Source: Pseudomonadota bacterium (GTDB taxonomy: Bacteria > Pseudomonadota > Gammaproteobacteria > UBA4575). Taken from it: 14,460 nucleotides of DNA. The first letter of the stretch is position 1. The number at the start of each line of letters is the position of its first letter. Below the pieces are notes generated by a model. That model was not told where the DNA came from, did not search any database, and saw only the letters and a list, made by a program, of their open reading frames with translations. Shown here piece by piece: positions 7,187-13,851 of the stretch. A program made the position numbers and the translations under genes. The stretch covers positions 1-14,460 of the forward strand of contig VXPJ01000117.1 of assembly GCA_009839635.1 (NCBI GenBank). Reading direction: 5' to 3'.

Positions 7187-8287
7187 CTACAGGCGCATTG
7201 GCATGACGACGTAGCGGCTGTCGCTCTGCTCCGCGGGCAGGATCAGCACGCTGCTGTTGCCGTCCCGGATGTAGAAATCCACCGCCTCGGTCTCCATCAC
7301 GTTGAGCACATCCAGCAGGTATTGCACGTTGAAGCCGATCTCATGCTTCTCGCCGCTGTACTGTATCTCGATCTCGTCCTCGGCCTGCTCGTGCTCCGGG
7401 TTGTGGGCCTGAATGGCCAGACTGTCGCTGTCCAGGATCAGGCGCACCCCCTTGTATTTCTCGTTGCACAGGATCGCGACCCGTCCCAGCGCCTGCTTGA
7501 GCGTGGCCGTATCCATGCGGGCCAGGGCGCCTTCCTGCTCCGGCAAGACGCGCTGGTATTCGGGGAAGCGCCCCTCGATCAGCTTGGAAGTCATCTGCAG
7601 CCCCTCGATACTGGCCTGCACGTGGTTCTTGCCCAGCGACAGGGTGATCTGCGATGCATCCTCGACCAGCAGGCGCTGCAGTTCCTGAACGCCTTTGCGC
7701 GGCATGATGATCCGCCGGTCCGCCTCGACTTCGGAGCTGTGCGCGATCTGGGACAGGGCCAGACGGTGTCCGTCGGTCGCAACCGTGCGGGTCTGCTCCG
7801 GGTCAATTTCAAGCAGCAGCCCGTTCAGGTAGTAGCGCACGTCCTGCTGGGCCATGGCGAAGGAAGCCCGGTCGATCAGGCCCCGGAACTCCCCCTGGGT
7901 CAGGGTCACGCGCTCATCCAGTTCCACTTCGTGGATCCTCGGAAAGTCCTCCACGGGAACGCTCGCCAGCGTAAAGCGGCTGCGCCCGGACTGCACCTTG
8001 ACCTTGCCCTCTGCCGCACTGATGTCCACACTGGCGTCGCTTGGCAGGGCCTGGCAGATGTCGAGCAGCTTTCGCGCAGGGATGGTTGTGCTGCCTTCCT
8101 CTTCAAAGGAGGCCTTGATGCAGGCAACTAGCTCAATCTCGAGATCGGTCGCCGTGAAGGAAAGCGTTCCATCCTCGGCTGCGACCAGCACGTGGCCCAA
8201 CGCGGGAATGGTTTGTTGGCGTTCCACGGCACCGATGACTTGGCGCAGGGGCTTGAATAGGTCTTCACGGGTAATAGATAACTGCAT
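7187..8287 (-). CDS. dnaN: DNA polymerase III beta sliding clamp
   Basis: Ring-forming processivity factor of the replicative polymerase, also a docking platform for other DNA enzymes. The 366-residue length is standard. It begins MQLSITREDLFKPLRQVIGAVERQ and ends with the clamp signature RYVVMPMRL. It spans three repeated clamp domains of about 120 residues each. Internal marks include TIPALGHVL and the region around PFPEY-like GRFPEYQRVLP. The start is ATG with a weak, A/T-rich leader. It follows dnaA after 197 bases and precedes recF by 20. A plausible own promoter with an embedded DnaA box lies just upstream. Confidence 0.97.
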   Translation of the reverse strand: MQLSITREDLFKPLRQVIGAVERQQTIPALGHVLVAAEDGTLSFTATDLEIELVACIKASFEEEGSTTIPARKLLDICQALPSDASVDISAAEGKVKVQSGRSRFTLASVPVEDFPRIHEVELDERVTLTQGEFRGLIDRASFAMAQQDVRYYLNGLLLEIDPEQTRTVATDGHRLALSQIAHSSEVEADRRIIMPRKGVQELQRLLVEDASQITLSLGKNHVQASIEGLQMTSKLIEGRFPEYQRVLPEQEGALARMDTATLKQALGRVAILCNEKYKGVRLILDSDSLAIQAHNPEHEQAEDEIEIQYSGEKHEIGFNVQYLLDVLNVMETEAVDFYIRDGNSSVLILPAEQSDSRYVVMPMRL

Positions 8288-8318
8288 AATAATAAAGAAT
8301 AATAGCTGTTATAGAGGG

Positions 8319-8347
8319 GTTATATCTCTGTGTATAAAGATTGAAAA
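8319..8347 (-). promoter_or_regulatory. candidate dnaN promoter
   Basis: On the minus strand TTTTCA (complement of 8342-8347) and TATAAC (complement of 8319-8324, five of six to consensus) are 17 bases apart. The predicted start is about 25 bases before the dnaN ATG. An exact DnaA box lies between the two boxes, so DnaA could repress or tune dnaN-recF-gyrB expression. Confidence 0.45.
8329..8337 (-). promoter_or_regulatory. DnaA box
   Basis: The minus strand reads TTATACACA, an exact match to TTATNCACA. It lies inside the dnaN promoter spacer and beside AT-rich repeats. Confidence 0.75.
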
Positions 8348-8363
8348 ATCAATTAAATCAATA
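8346..8363 (+). repeat. tandem AT-rich 9-mers
   Basis: AAATCAATT and AAATCAATA lie end to end, differing only in the last base. Nine bases from the exact DnaA box, they resemble the repeated units of a DNA-unwinding element, but two copies is little. Confidence 0.4.
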
Positions 8364-8385
8364 GGATATTGGTAAAGTTCCTAGG

Positions 8386-8416
8386 GATTTCAGGTGCATT
8401 GCCTGAAGATTTCAGG
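8386..8416. repeat. three-part inverted/direct repeat after dnaA
   Basis: GATTTCAGG occurs at 8386-8394 and again at 8408-8416, and CCTGAA lies between them at 8402-8407. The result is TTCAGG-7-CCTGAA-3-TTCAGG, allowing two alternative hairpins; the tighter one has six base pairs and a three-base loop. With no T-run on either strand it is a poor terminator. It may be a protein site or part of the origin. Confidence 0.5.
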
Positions 8417-8484
8417 GTATGTTCAGTATACAGGTGGACGCAGCAAAATCTGTACTGATTGTAGCACCGTCTATTCACAGGTTA

Positions 8485-9795
8485 TCAACTGCTCAGGTTG
8501 CGCAACAGGTTGATGTAATCACTGTTGATCTGTGCATCTGTCTCTCGCAGGTCCGAGATGCGCCGGCAGGCGTGCAAGACGGTAGTGTGATCGCGCCCGC
8601 CGAAGGCACTGCCGATCTCGGGCAGGCTGTGATTGGTCAGTTCCTTGGCCAAGGCCATGGCGATCTGGCGGGGCCGTGTCACGGAACGAGTGCGGCGTGG
8701 AGACAGCAGGTCGGAGACCCGGATGCGGCAGTACTCCGCGACGGTTTTCTGGATGTTGTCCAGGGTTACCATCTTATCCTGCGAGACCAGCAGGTCCTGC
8801 AGGGCATCCTTGGCGAATTCCAGGGTGATGGCCGAGCCGGTGAACTGGGCATTGGCCACTACCCTGCGCAAGGCGCCTTCGAGCTCGCGGATGTTGGAAC
8901 GGATACGCCGGCCGATGAAAAAGGCCACCTCGTTCGGCAGCTTGACATGTAGCAGTTCCGCCTTGTTCTGCACGATCGCCACCCGGGTCTCGAGCTCCGG
9001 GGGCTCGATCGCTTGGGTCAGCCCCCAGCTGAAGCGCGAGCGCAGCCGCTCCTCCAGGCCTTCCACATCCTTCGGGTAGCGGTCGCAGGTCAGGATCACC
9101 TGCCGCTGCCCCTCCAGCAGGGAGTTGAAGGTATGGAAGAATTCTTCCTGGGAGCGCTCCTTGCGGGCAAAAAACTGGATGTCGTCGATCAGCAGGGTCT
9201 CGATCGAGCGGTAGTGCTGCTTGAACTCGCTGATGGTGTTGTGCTGCAGGGCCTTGATCATGTCCGCGACGAAGCGCTCGGAGTGCAGGTAAGTGACCTT
9301 GGCCGAAGGGTTGTCCTCGAGGATCTGGTTGCCGATGGCGTGCAGCAGGTGGGTCTTGCCAAGGCCCACGCCTCCGTAGATCAGCAGCGGGTTGTACGTG
9401 CTGCCCGGATGCTTGGCCACCTGCAGGGCGGCGGCCCGCGGCAACTGGTTGGACTTGCCTTCCACGAACGTCTCGAAAGTGAAGTAGGGGTTGAGATTGT
9501 GCTGGAAGGGCTTGGGGTCCGGAGCGGGTTCGGCGGTCGCGGGAGCCGGTTCGTGGCTGCCGATTTCCAGGCTGACGCGGCGGCCCGGTGCACGGCTGTC
9601 CGCCTCGACCAGCTCGTCGATGCGCTCAAGGAAATGACTCTGCACCCAGTCCAGCACGAAGCGGTTTGGCGCCAGCAGGATCAGGTCGCCGCCCTGCTCG
9701 ATCGCATGCAGGGGCCGGATCCAGGTGTTCAGTTGCTGTTCGGTGAGTTCGGACTCAAGTTGGTGTACACATGAATTCCAGAGGGCACTCGTCAT
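8485..9795 (-). CDS. dnaA: chromosomal replication initiator DnaA
   Basis: AAA+ ATPase that binds DnaA boxes and opens the origin. The 436-residue protein has domain I at the N-terminus (about 1-75), then a short Pro/Ala-rich linker (about 85-105), which explains a size below the 467 of E. coli. The AAA+ domain begins near NPYFTFETFVEGKSNQ, with Walker A GGVGLGKT at 141-148 and Walker B LLIDDIQFF near 200. The DNA-binding domain IV carries the DnaA signature GGRDHTTVLHACRRI (R401, H403, T404). The ATG start is backed by CTGGAG eight bases upstream. It is divergent from rpmH and heads the dnaA-dnaN-recF-gyrB cluster. Confidence 0.97.
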   Translation of the reverse strand: MTSALWNSCVHQLESELTEQQLNTWIRPLHAIEQGGDLILLAPNRFVLDWVQSHFLERIDELVEADSRAPGRRVSLEIGSHEPAPATAEPAPDPKPFQHNLNPYFTFETFVEGKSNQLPRAAALQVAKHPGSTYNPLLIYGGVGLGKTHLLHAIGNQILEDNPSAKVTYLHSERFVADMIKALQHNTISEFKQHYRSIETLLIDDIQFFARKERSQEEFFHTFNSLLEGQRQVILTCDRYPKDVEGLEERLRSRFSWGLTQAIEPPELETRVAIVQNKAELLHVKLPNEVAFFIGRRIRSNIRELEGALRRVVANAQFTGSAITLEFAKDALQDLLVSQDKMVTLDNIQKTVAEYCRIRVSDLLSPRRTRSVTRPRQIAMALAKELTNHSLPEIGSAFGGRDHTTVLHACRRISDLRETDAQINSDYINLLRNLSS

Positions 9796-9803
9796 GTGTA
9801 AAA

Positions 9804-9809
9804 CTCCAG
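9804..9809 (-). promoter_or_regulatory. ribosome binding site of dnaA
   Basis: The minus strand reads CTGGAG, eight bases before the dnaA ATG at 9795, supporting that start. Confidence 0.55.
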
Positions 9810-9822
9810 GATGTTTTGCTTT

Positions 9823-9852
9823 ATTATTAGTGGAATTCGGTGCACCAGTCTA
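9823..9852 (-). promoter_or_regulatory. candidate dnaA promoter
   Basis: On the minus strand TAGACT (complement of 9847-9852) and AATAAT (complement of 9823-9828, five of six) are 18 bases apart, placing the start some 20 bases before the dnaA ATG, just ahead of its ribosome site. No DnaA box is seen near it. Confidence 0.4.
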
Positions 9853-9900
9853 TCGAGGAATCGGACAGTAATCCATAGTTTCGTGACCGAATAATAAGCG

Positions 9901-9929
9901 TTGACAAACGCAAGTTGCGGGATTATTTT
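9901..9929 (+). promoter_or_regulatory. rpmH-operon promoter
   Basis: A perfect -35 box TTGACA (9901-9906), a 17-base spacer and TATTTT (9924-9929, four of six) make a strong sigma-70 promoter. The predicted start is near 9936, giving a leader of about 46 bases before rpmH. The -35 box sits in an inverted repeat GCGTT-GACA-AACGC (9898-9911). Confidence 0.65.
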
Positions 9930-9981
9930 TGCGCTTCTTGAAGGGTTCCCGACCCAAGGAATTGAAAAATAGAAACAAGCT

Positions 9982-10116
9982 GTGAAACGAACTTATCAAC
10001 CTAGCAACCTGAAACGCGCCCGCACCCATGGATTCCGGGCTCGAATGAGGACCAAGAGTGGTCGTGCCGTCATCAATGCCCGACGGGCCAAAGGACGCAC
10101 GCGCTTGGCTCCGTAG
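9982..10116 (+). CDS. rpmH: 50S ribosomal protein L34
   Basis: Small basic protein of the large ribosomal subunit. The 44-residue product reads KRTYQPSNLKRARTHGFRAR, then MRTKSGRAVINARRAKGRTR, ending LAP. This is the full-length L34 pattern of Gammaproteobacteria. The start is GTG, since the universal KRT begins straight after it; no strong ribosome site is present. It is first in the rightward unit, behind a strong promoter, and four bases before the preferred rnpA start. Confidence 0.96.
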   Translation: MKRTYQPSNLKRARTHGFRARMRTKSGRAVINARRAKGRTRLAP

Positions 10117-10120
10117 TTTT

Positions 10121-10474
10121 TTGTCCGCAGGCAACTTCTCGTTTACCTACCGTGAAAGGCTGCACCAGGCACGCCAGTTCAAGCGGGTCTTTGGCCGGGC
10201 ACGCCGATCCAGCAGCACGATGTTCACGCTGCTGAGGCGGAAGAACCAGGTGGGCTTCCCGCGCTTGGGCATGGTGGTCGCCAAACGCAATGCACGTCGC
10301 GCCGTGGACAGGAATACGATCAAGCGGATGATCCGGGAAAGCTTTCGAACGCGCAAAGCCGGGCTGGAAGCCAGTGACTACGTGGTGATCCTGAAACGCC
10401 CGGTCGGAGCCGTGCCAAGGGATCACCTGCGACAGCAGTTAACCGGGCTATGGGAAGAATGTACAGAAAGATAG
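10121..10474 (+). CDS. rnpA: ribonuclease P protein component
   Basis: Protein subunit of RNase P, which binds the RNA subunit and trims 5' leaders from pre-tRNA. The conserved core is clear: FKRVFGRARR near the N-terminus, FPRLGMVVAKRNARRAVDRNTIKRMIRESFR with the RNR motif, and ASDYVVILKR near the end. The start is uncertain. TTG at 10121 gives 117 residues, the normal size, four bases after rpmH. ATG at 10076 and GTG at 10058 lie inside rpmH and give 132 and 138 residues. None has a good ribosome site. Its end overlaps yidD by 25 bases, so translation is probably coupled. Confidence 0.92.
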   Translation: MSAGNFSFTYRERLHQARQFKRVFGRARRSSSTMFTLLRRKNQVGFPRLGMVVAKRNARRAVDRNTIKRMIRESFRTRKAGLEASDYVVILKRPVGAVPRDHLRQQLTGLWEECTER

Positions 10475-10707
10475 ATGCCCTGCTGGGCAAGGCGATGATC
10501 CTGCTGATCCGCGCCTACCGGCTTTTCCTCAGTCCGTGGATCGGACAGCAGTGCCGGTTTCATCCCACCTGTTCGACGTATGCCATCGAAGCCATCCGCC
10601 GCCATGGCGCCGTGCGCGGTGCCTGGCTTGCGGCCAAGCGCCTTTCGCGCTGTCATCCCTGGCATGAAGGTGGCATCGACCCCGTACCGGAACGCAAGCA
10701 TGGCTAA
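10450..10707 (+). CDS. yidD: membrane protein insertion efficiency factor YidD
   Basis: Small inner-membrane-associated protein that assists YidC-dependent insertion, by family knowledge. The 85-residue product has the family core: LIRAYRLFLSPWIGQQCRF, HPTCSTYAIEAIRRHG and RCHPWHEGGIDPVP, with three conserved cysteines. An amphipathic or hydrophobic N-terminal segment (MILLIRAYRLFLSPW) is visible. Starts at ATG 10450 or ATG 10459 are both possible. It overlaps rnpA by 25 bases upstream and yidC by 8 bases downstream, in the usual rnpA-yidD-yidC order. Confidence 0.93.
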   Translation: MGRMYRKIDALLGKAMILLIRAYRLFLSPWIGQQCRFHPTCSTYAIEAIRRHGAVRGAWLAAKRLSRCHPWHEGGIDPVPERKHG

Positions 10708-12382
10708 CCAGCGATTTTTCCTGTACTTGGCTTTAGCCTTCATACTGTACATGATCTGGCTGACTTGGCAGCACGAGCAGGTCCCGCCGCCCACGGTCCC
10801 GCCGGTGACCCAGGGCGAGGTCCGTGACCTGGCCCAGGCCGAGGATCTTCCGGAACTCCTGGCCCCGGACATGCCCGAGGCGCCCGCGCCTGCGACAGCC
10901 CCGGAACGTGAGCCCCCTCACACCAGCGCCCGCACACCGCAGGTGCAGGTCACAACCGATGTGCTGGACGTCGTCATTGATACCCGCGGCGGCGACATCC
11001 GCCAGCTGGACACCCTGACCTACCCGGTGTCCCTGCAGAAAAAGGATGTCGGCTTCCGTCTCTTGCACGACGATGGGCGAACCCACATCGCGCAGTCCGG
11101 GCTGCGCCACGACAACATCCATGGCCAGCCGGCACCGGCATCGCTGGCACCGAGCCATCACGAAATCTACACGGCCGAGCGCTCGCGCTATGTTCTGGCA
11201 GACGGTCAGGACCGCCTGCAGGCCAGGCTCGTCTGGCAGGGTGACGGAGGCCTTCAGGTGGAGAAGATCTTCACCTTTTATCGCGGCGACTTCGTGATCG
11301 ATGTCAGCCACCGGGTGCTCAACCCGGGCCCGGCCCCCTGGACCGGTCGCCAGTACCAGCAGTTGCGCCACAGCGACATTCCCGAGGATCGCAGCTGGTT
11401 GCGCCTGCCGACCTACACTGGGGCGGCCTATTACGACGGCGCGTATCACAAGCATTCCTTCGACGACATCGAAGACGAGCCTTTCAACATGCAGGTAAAC
11501 GGTGGCTGGACGGCCATGCTGCAGCACTACTTCGTTTCGGCCTGGGTCGCAGAGCCCGAACAGGCGAACCGGTTCTACAGCAAGCGCGTACAGGGCGCGG
11601 ACGGTCCGCAATACCTGATCGGCATGCTGTCCGCCTCGCAAACGGTCCCGCCCGGCGCACAGGGCGAGTTCAAGCGGCGCCTGTATGCCGGGCCCAAGCT
11701 GCAACGCAGCATGGAGGAGATTGCACCGGGACTCGACCTGAGCGTGGACTACGGCATGTTCTCGATTCTTTCCAAGCCGCTGTTCTGGCTGCTGGAGTGG
11801 TTCCACAAGCTGGTCGGCAACTGGGGCGTGGCCATCATCCTGGTGACGATCGCGGTCAAGCTGGTGTTCTTTAAGCTCTCGGAAGCCAGTTACAAGTCCA
11901 TGGCCCGCATGCGCAAGATCCAGCCCCGGTTCCAGGCGATGCGCGAGCGCTATACGGACGACAAGCAGAAGCTCAACCAGGCGCTGATGGAAATGTACAA
12001 GAAGGAAAAGATCAACCCGCTCGGCGGCTGCCTGCCGATCCTGGTGCAGATTCCCGTGTTCCTGGCCCTGTACTGGGTGCTGGTCGAAAGCGTCGAGTTG
12101 CGCCAGGCACCGTTCATGCTGTGGATTCACGACCTCTCGCTGCGCGACCCGGTCTTCGTGCTGCCGCTTTTGATGGGTATCACCATGTACATCCAGTTCA
12201 AGCTCAACCCGGCGCCACCGGACCCCATGCAAGCCAAGATTTTTGCCATGATGCCGATCATGATGACGGCCTTCATGGCGTTTTTCCCGGCTGGCCTCGT
12301 GCTGTACTGGCTGGTCAACAACCTCCTGTCCATTGCCCAGCAATACGTGATTACCAAGCGTATTGAAAAGGCGGACTACTAG
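10700..12382 (+). CDS. yidC: membrane protein insertase YidC
   Basis: Inserts and folds inner-membrane proteins, alone or with SecYEG. The 560-residue protein starts MANQRFFLYLALAFILYMIW, one N-terminal membrane helix (about 5-22). A large periplasmic domain follows after a Pro/Ala-rich linker (about 50-340). The Oxa1-type core runs from about 355 to the end: NWGVAIILVTIAVKLVFF, cytoplasmic coiled SMARMRKIQPRFQAMRERY, NPLGGCLPILVQIPVFLALY, SVELRQAPFMLWIHDLS and FPAGLVLYWLVNNLLSIAQQ. The key basic residue in the groove (Arg366 in E. coli) is lysine here (K387), a common conservative variant. ATG at 10700 is chosen because it gives the canonical N-terminus; longer frames overlap yidD entirely. 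Confidence 0.96.
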   Translation: MANQRFFLYLALAFILYMIWLTWQHEQVPPPTVPPVTQGEVRDLAQAEDLPELLAPDMPEAPAPATAPEREPPHTSARTPQVQVTTDVLDVVIDTRGGDIRQLDTLTYPVSLQKKDVGFRLLHDDGRTHIAQSGLRHDNIHGQPAPASLAPSHHEIYTAERSRYVLADGQDRLQARLVWQGDGGLQVEKIFTFYRGDFVIDVSHRVLNPGPAPWTGRQYQQLRHSDIPEDRSWLRLPTYTGAAYYDGAYHKHSFDDIEDEPFNMQVNGGWTAMLQHYFVSAWVAEPEQANRFYSKRVQGADGPQYLIGMLSASQTVPPGAQGEFKRRLYAGPKLQRSMEEIAPGLDLSVDYGMFSILSKPLFWLLEWFHKLVGNWGVAIILVTIAVKLVFFKLSEASYKSMARMRKIQPRFQAMRERYTDDKQKLNQALMEMYKKEKINPLGGCLPILVQIPVFLALYWVLVESVELRQAPFMLWIHDLSLRDPVFVLPLLMGITMYIQFKLNPAPPDPMQAKIFAMMPIMMTAFMAFFPAGLVLYWLVNNLLSIAQQYVITKRIEKADY

Positions 12383-12412
12383 GCGCGAACGCCACGCGAT
12401 CGGGCGCCGGCC

Positions 12413-13750
12413 TTGCCCAACGTCATTCCATCTTCCGCCGACTCCATCTGTGCCGTGGCCACCGCGCCCGGGCGCGGTGCCCTGGCCGTGATCCGGCTGT
12501 CCGGGCCGGATGCGCATACCATTGCCGAGCAGGTGACGCATCGCAAGCTGGCCGCGCGCCAGGCCATTTTGACCAGCTTCTACGATGCCCGCGGGGAACG
12601 CATCGATCAGGGCATCGCGCTCTATTTCCAGGCGCCGGCCTCCTTTTCAGGCGAGGAACTGGTCGAATTCCACACCCACGGCAGCCCGGTGGTGTGCGAC
12701 CTTTTGCTGGACACCCTGTGCGCGCATGGCGCACGGCTGGCAGAGCCTGGCGAGTTCAGCCTGAGAGCCTTCATGAACCGTAAGATCGACCTGGCCCAGG
12801 CCGAGGCCATCGCCGATTTGATCTCAAGCTCCACCGAGCAGTGCGTGCGCCTGGCCAACCGTTCCCTGCAGGGACTTTTCTCCGCGCGCGTGCATGACGT
12901 GCTGGAGCAACTGGTGGCCGTTCGCACGGGGATCGAGGTATATCTGGATTTTCCCGACGAGGATCTCGATGTGCAGCAAGCGCAGCATTTTTGTGAACAG
13001 CTGGAACAGCTCGACGCGGATATCGCCATCCTTCTCGAGCAGGCCCAGGTGGGAGAGCGTCTGCACGCCGGGGCCACGCTCGCCATCGCAGGCCCACCCA
13101 ATGTCGGCAAGTCCAGCCTGATCAACGCGCTGGCACAAAGCGACATCGCCATTGTGACCGCCGTACCCGGGACTACCCGTGATCCCGTGGCCACGGACAT
13201 TGAAATCACGGGCATGCCGGTCCATGTGGTGGATACCGCCGGGGTGCGCGAGACCGAGGACGCCATCGAGCGCGAGGGCATCGCGCGTACCCGCCGCACG
13301 CTGGAGCAGGCGGACTTGGTGGTGTGGATGGACGATGTCACGCAACCGGGGCAGGCGCCGCCCGAGGAAGTGGATGCCGCCCGCAGCATCCGGGTGCACA
13401 ACAAGATCGATCTGATCGACCAAGTGCCCGAGGCCCTCGAGGATGAAGTCTACCTGTCGGTGAAGACCGCTTCGGGCCTGCCGGCGCTGATCGAGCTGAT
13501 CCGCGCCCGGCTGCTGGGAGGCGAGCAGGCGAGCACGCCGTTTCTGGCACGCAGGCGCCACCGGCTCGCCCTGCAGCGCACCCAAGAGCATGTCCAGGCC
13601 GCCGTGCAGGGGCTGCGCGAGGCCCGCGGACTGGAGCTTGCCGGCGAGGACCTGCGCCTTGCCCAGCACGCACTTGCCGAGATTACCGGCGAATTCGGTT
13701 CCGAGGACCTGCTGGGCCGCATCTTCAGCGAGTTCTGTATCGGAAAGTAG
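12413..13750 (+). CDS. mnmE: tRNA-modifying GTPase MnmE
   Basis: With MnmG it makes the 5-(carboxy)aminomethyl group on U34 of certain tRNAs. The 445-residue protein has the folate-binding N-terminal domain (ICAVATAPGRGALAVIRLSG), then the helical domain. The G domain inserted within it carries G1 GPPNVGKS at 227-234, G2 GTTRD at 253-257, G3 DTAG at 274-277 and G4 NKID at 330-333. It ends with the invariant FCIGK containing the essential cysteine. Length is standard. The start is TTG, since no ATG or GTG lies before the conserved strand; the ribosome site is poor. It lies 30 bases after yidC and 101 before mnmG. Confidence 0.95.
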   Translation: MPNVIPSSADSICAVATAPGRGALAVIRLSGPDAHTIAEQVTHRKLAARQAILTSFYDARGERIDQGIALYFQAPASFSGEELVEFHTHGSPVVCDLLLDTLCAHGARLAEPGEFSLRAFMNRKIDLAQAEAIADLISSSTEQCVRLANRSLQGLFSARVHDVLEQLVAVRTGIEVYLDFPDEDLDVQQAQHFCEQLEQLDADIAILLEQAQVGERLHAGATLAIAGPPNVGKSSLINALAQSDIAIVTAVPGTTRDPVATDIEITGMPVHVVDTAGVRETEDAIEREGIARTRRTLEQADLVVWMDDVTQPGQAPPEEVDAARSIRVHNKIDLIDQVPEALEDEVYLSVKTASGLPALIELIRARLLGGEQASTPFLARRRHRLALQRTQEHVQAAVQGLREARGLELAGEDLRLAQHALAEITGEFGSEDLLGRIFSEFCIGK

Positions 13751-13773
13751 TCGAGTCCGCACACCGGGTCCAG

Positions 13774-13779
13774 TACAAT
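13774..13779 (+). promoter_or_regulatory. possible -10 element before mnmG
   Basis: TACAAT, five of six to the -10 consensus, lies in the 101-base gap between mnmE and mnmG. No convincing -35 is found at the right distance, so a separate mnmG promoter is only weakly suggested. Confidence 0.22.
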
Positions 13780-13851
13780 AGGCGGGATTTGCAGACGGGG
13801 TGCGCGTGAAGGTCCGCCCCGGGCAGGCCACGCGCGCTTGGACTTTCGAAC

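Larger units (their letters stand above)
8288..8484. other. oriC: candidate replication origin (dnaA-dnaN spacer)
   Basis: The 197-base gap is clearly AT-richer than its neighbours, above all at 8288-8370. It holds one exact DnaA box (8329-8337), a second with one mismatch (CTATTCACA, 8471-8479), two tandem AT-rich 9-mers (8346-8363) and an inverted-repeat cluster (8386-8416). An AT-rich repeat block next to DnaA boxes is the normal plan of an origin, and many bacteria have theirs beside dnaA. However, two boxes are few, so this is a candidate only; the dnaA/rpmH gap is the alternative. Confidence 0.45.

Noticed and set aside
8424..8440. CAGTATACAG near 8425 as a LexA (SOS) box
   Set aside because: The CTGT-N8-ACAG spacing and symmetry are not met.
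9989..9998. TTATCAACC in rpmH as a DnaA box
   Set aside because: Two mismatches, including a core position, and it lies in conserved L34 codons.
11852..11866. Lysine K387 in place of the YidC groove arginine as a defect
   Set aside because: A conservative basic change found in many YidC proteins; the rest of the core is intact.
10733..12541. 602-codon open frame on the minus strand opposite yidC
   Set aside because: Antisense to an unmistakable yidC; the product is rich in His, Arg and Gln with no family features, a typical shadow frame.
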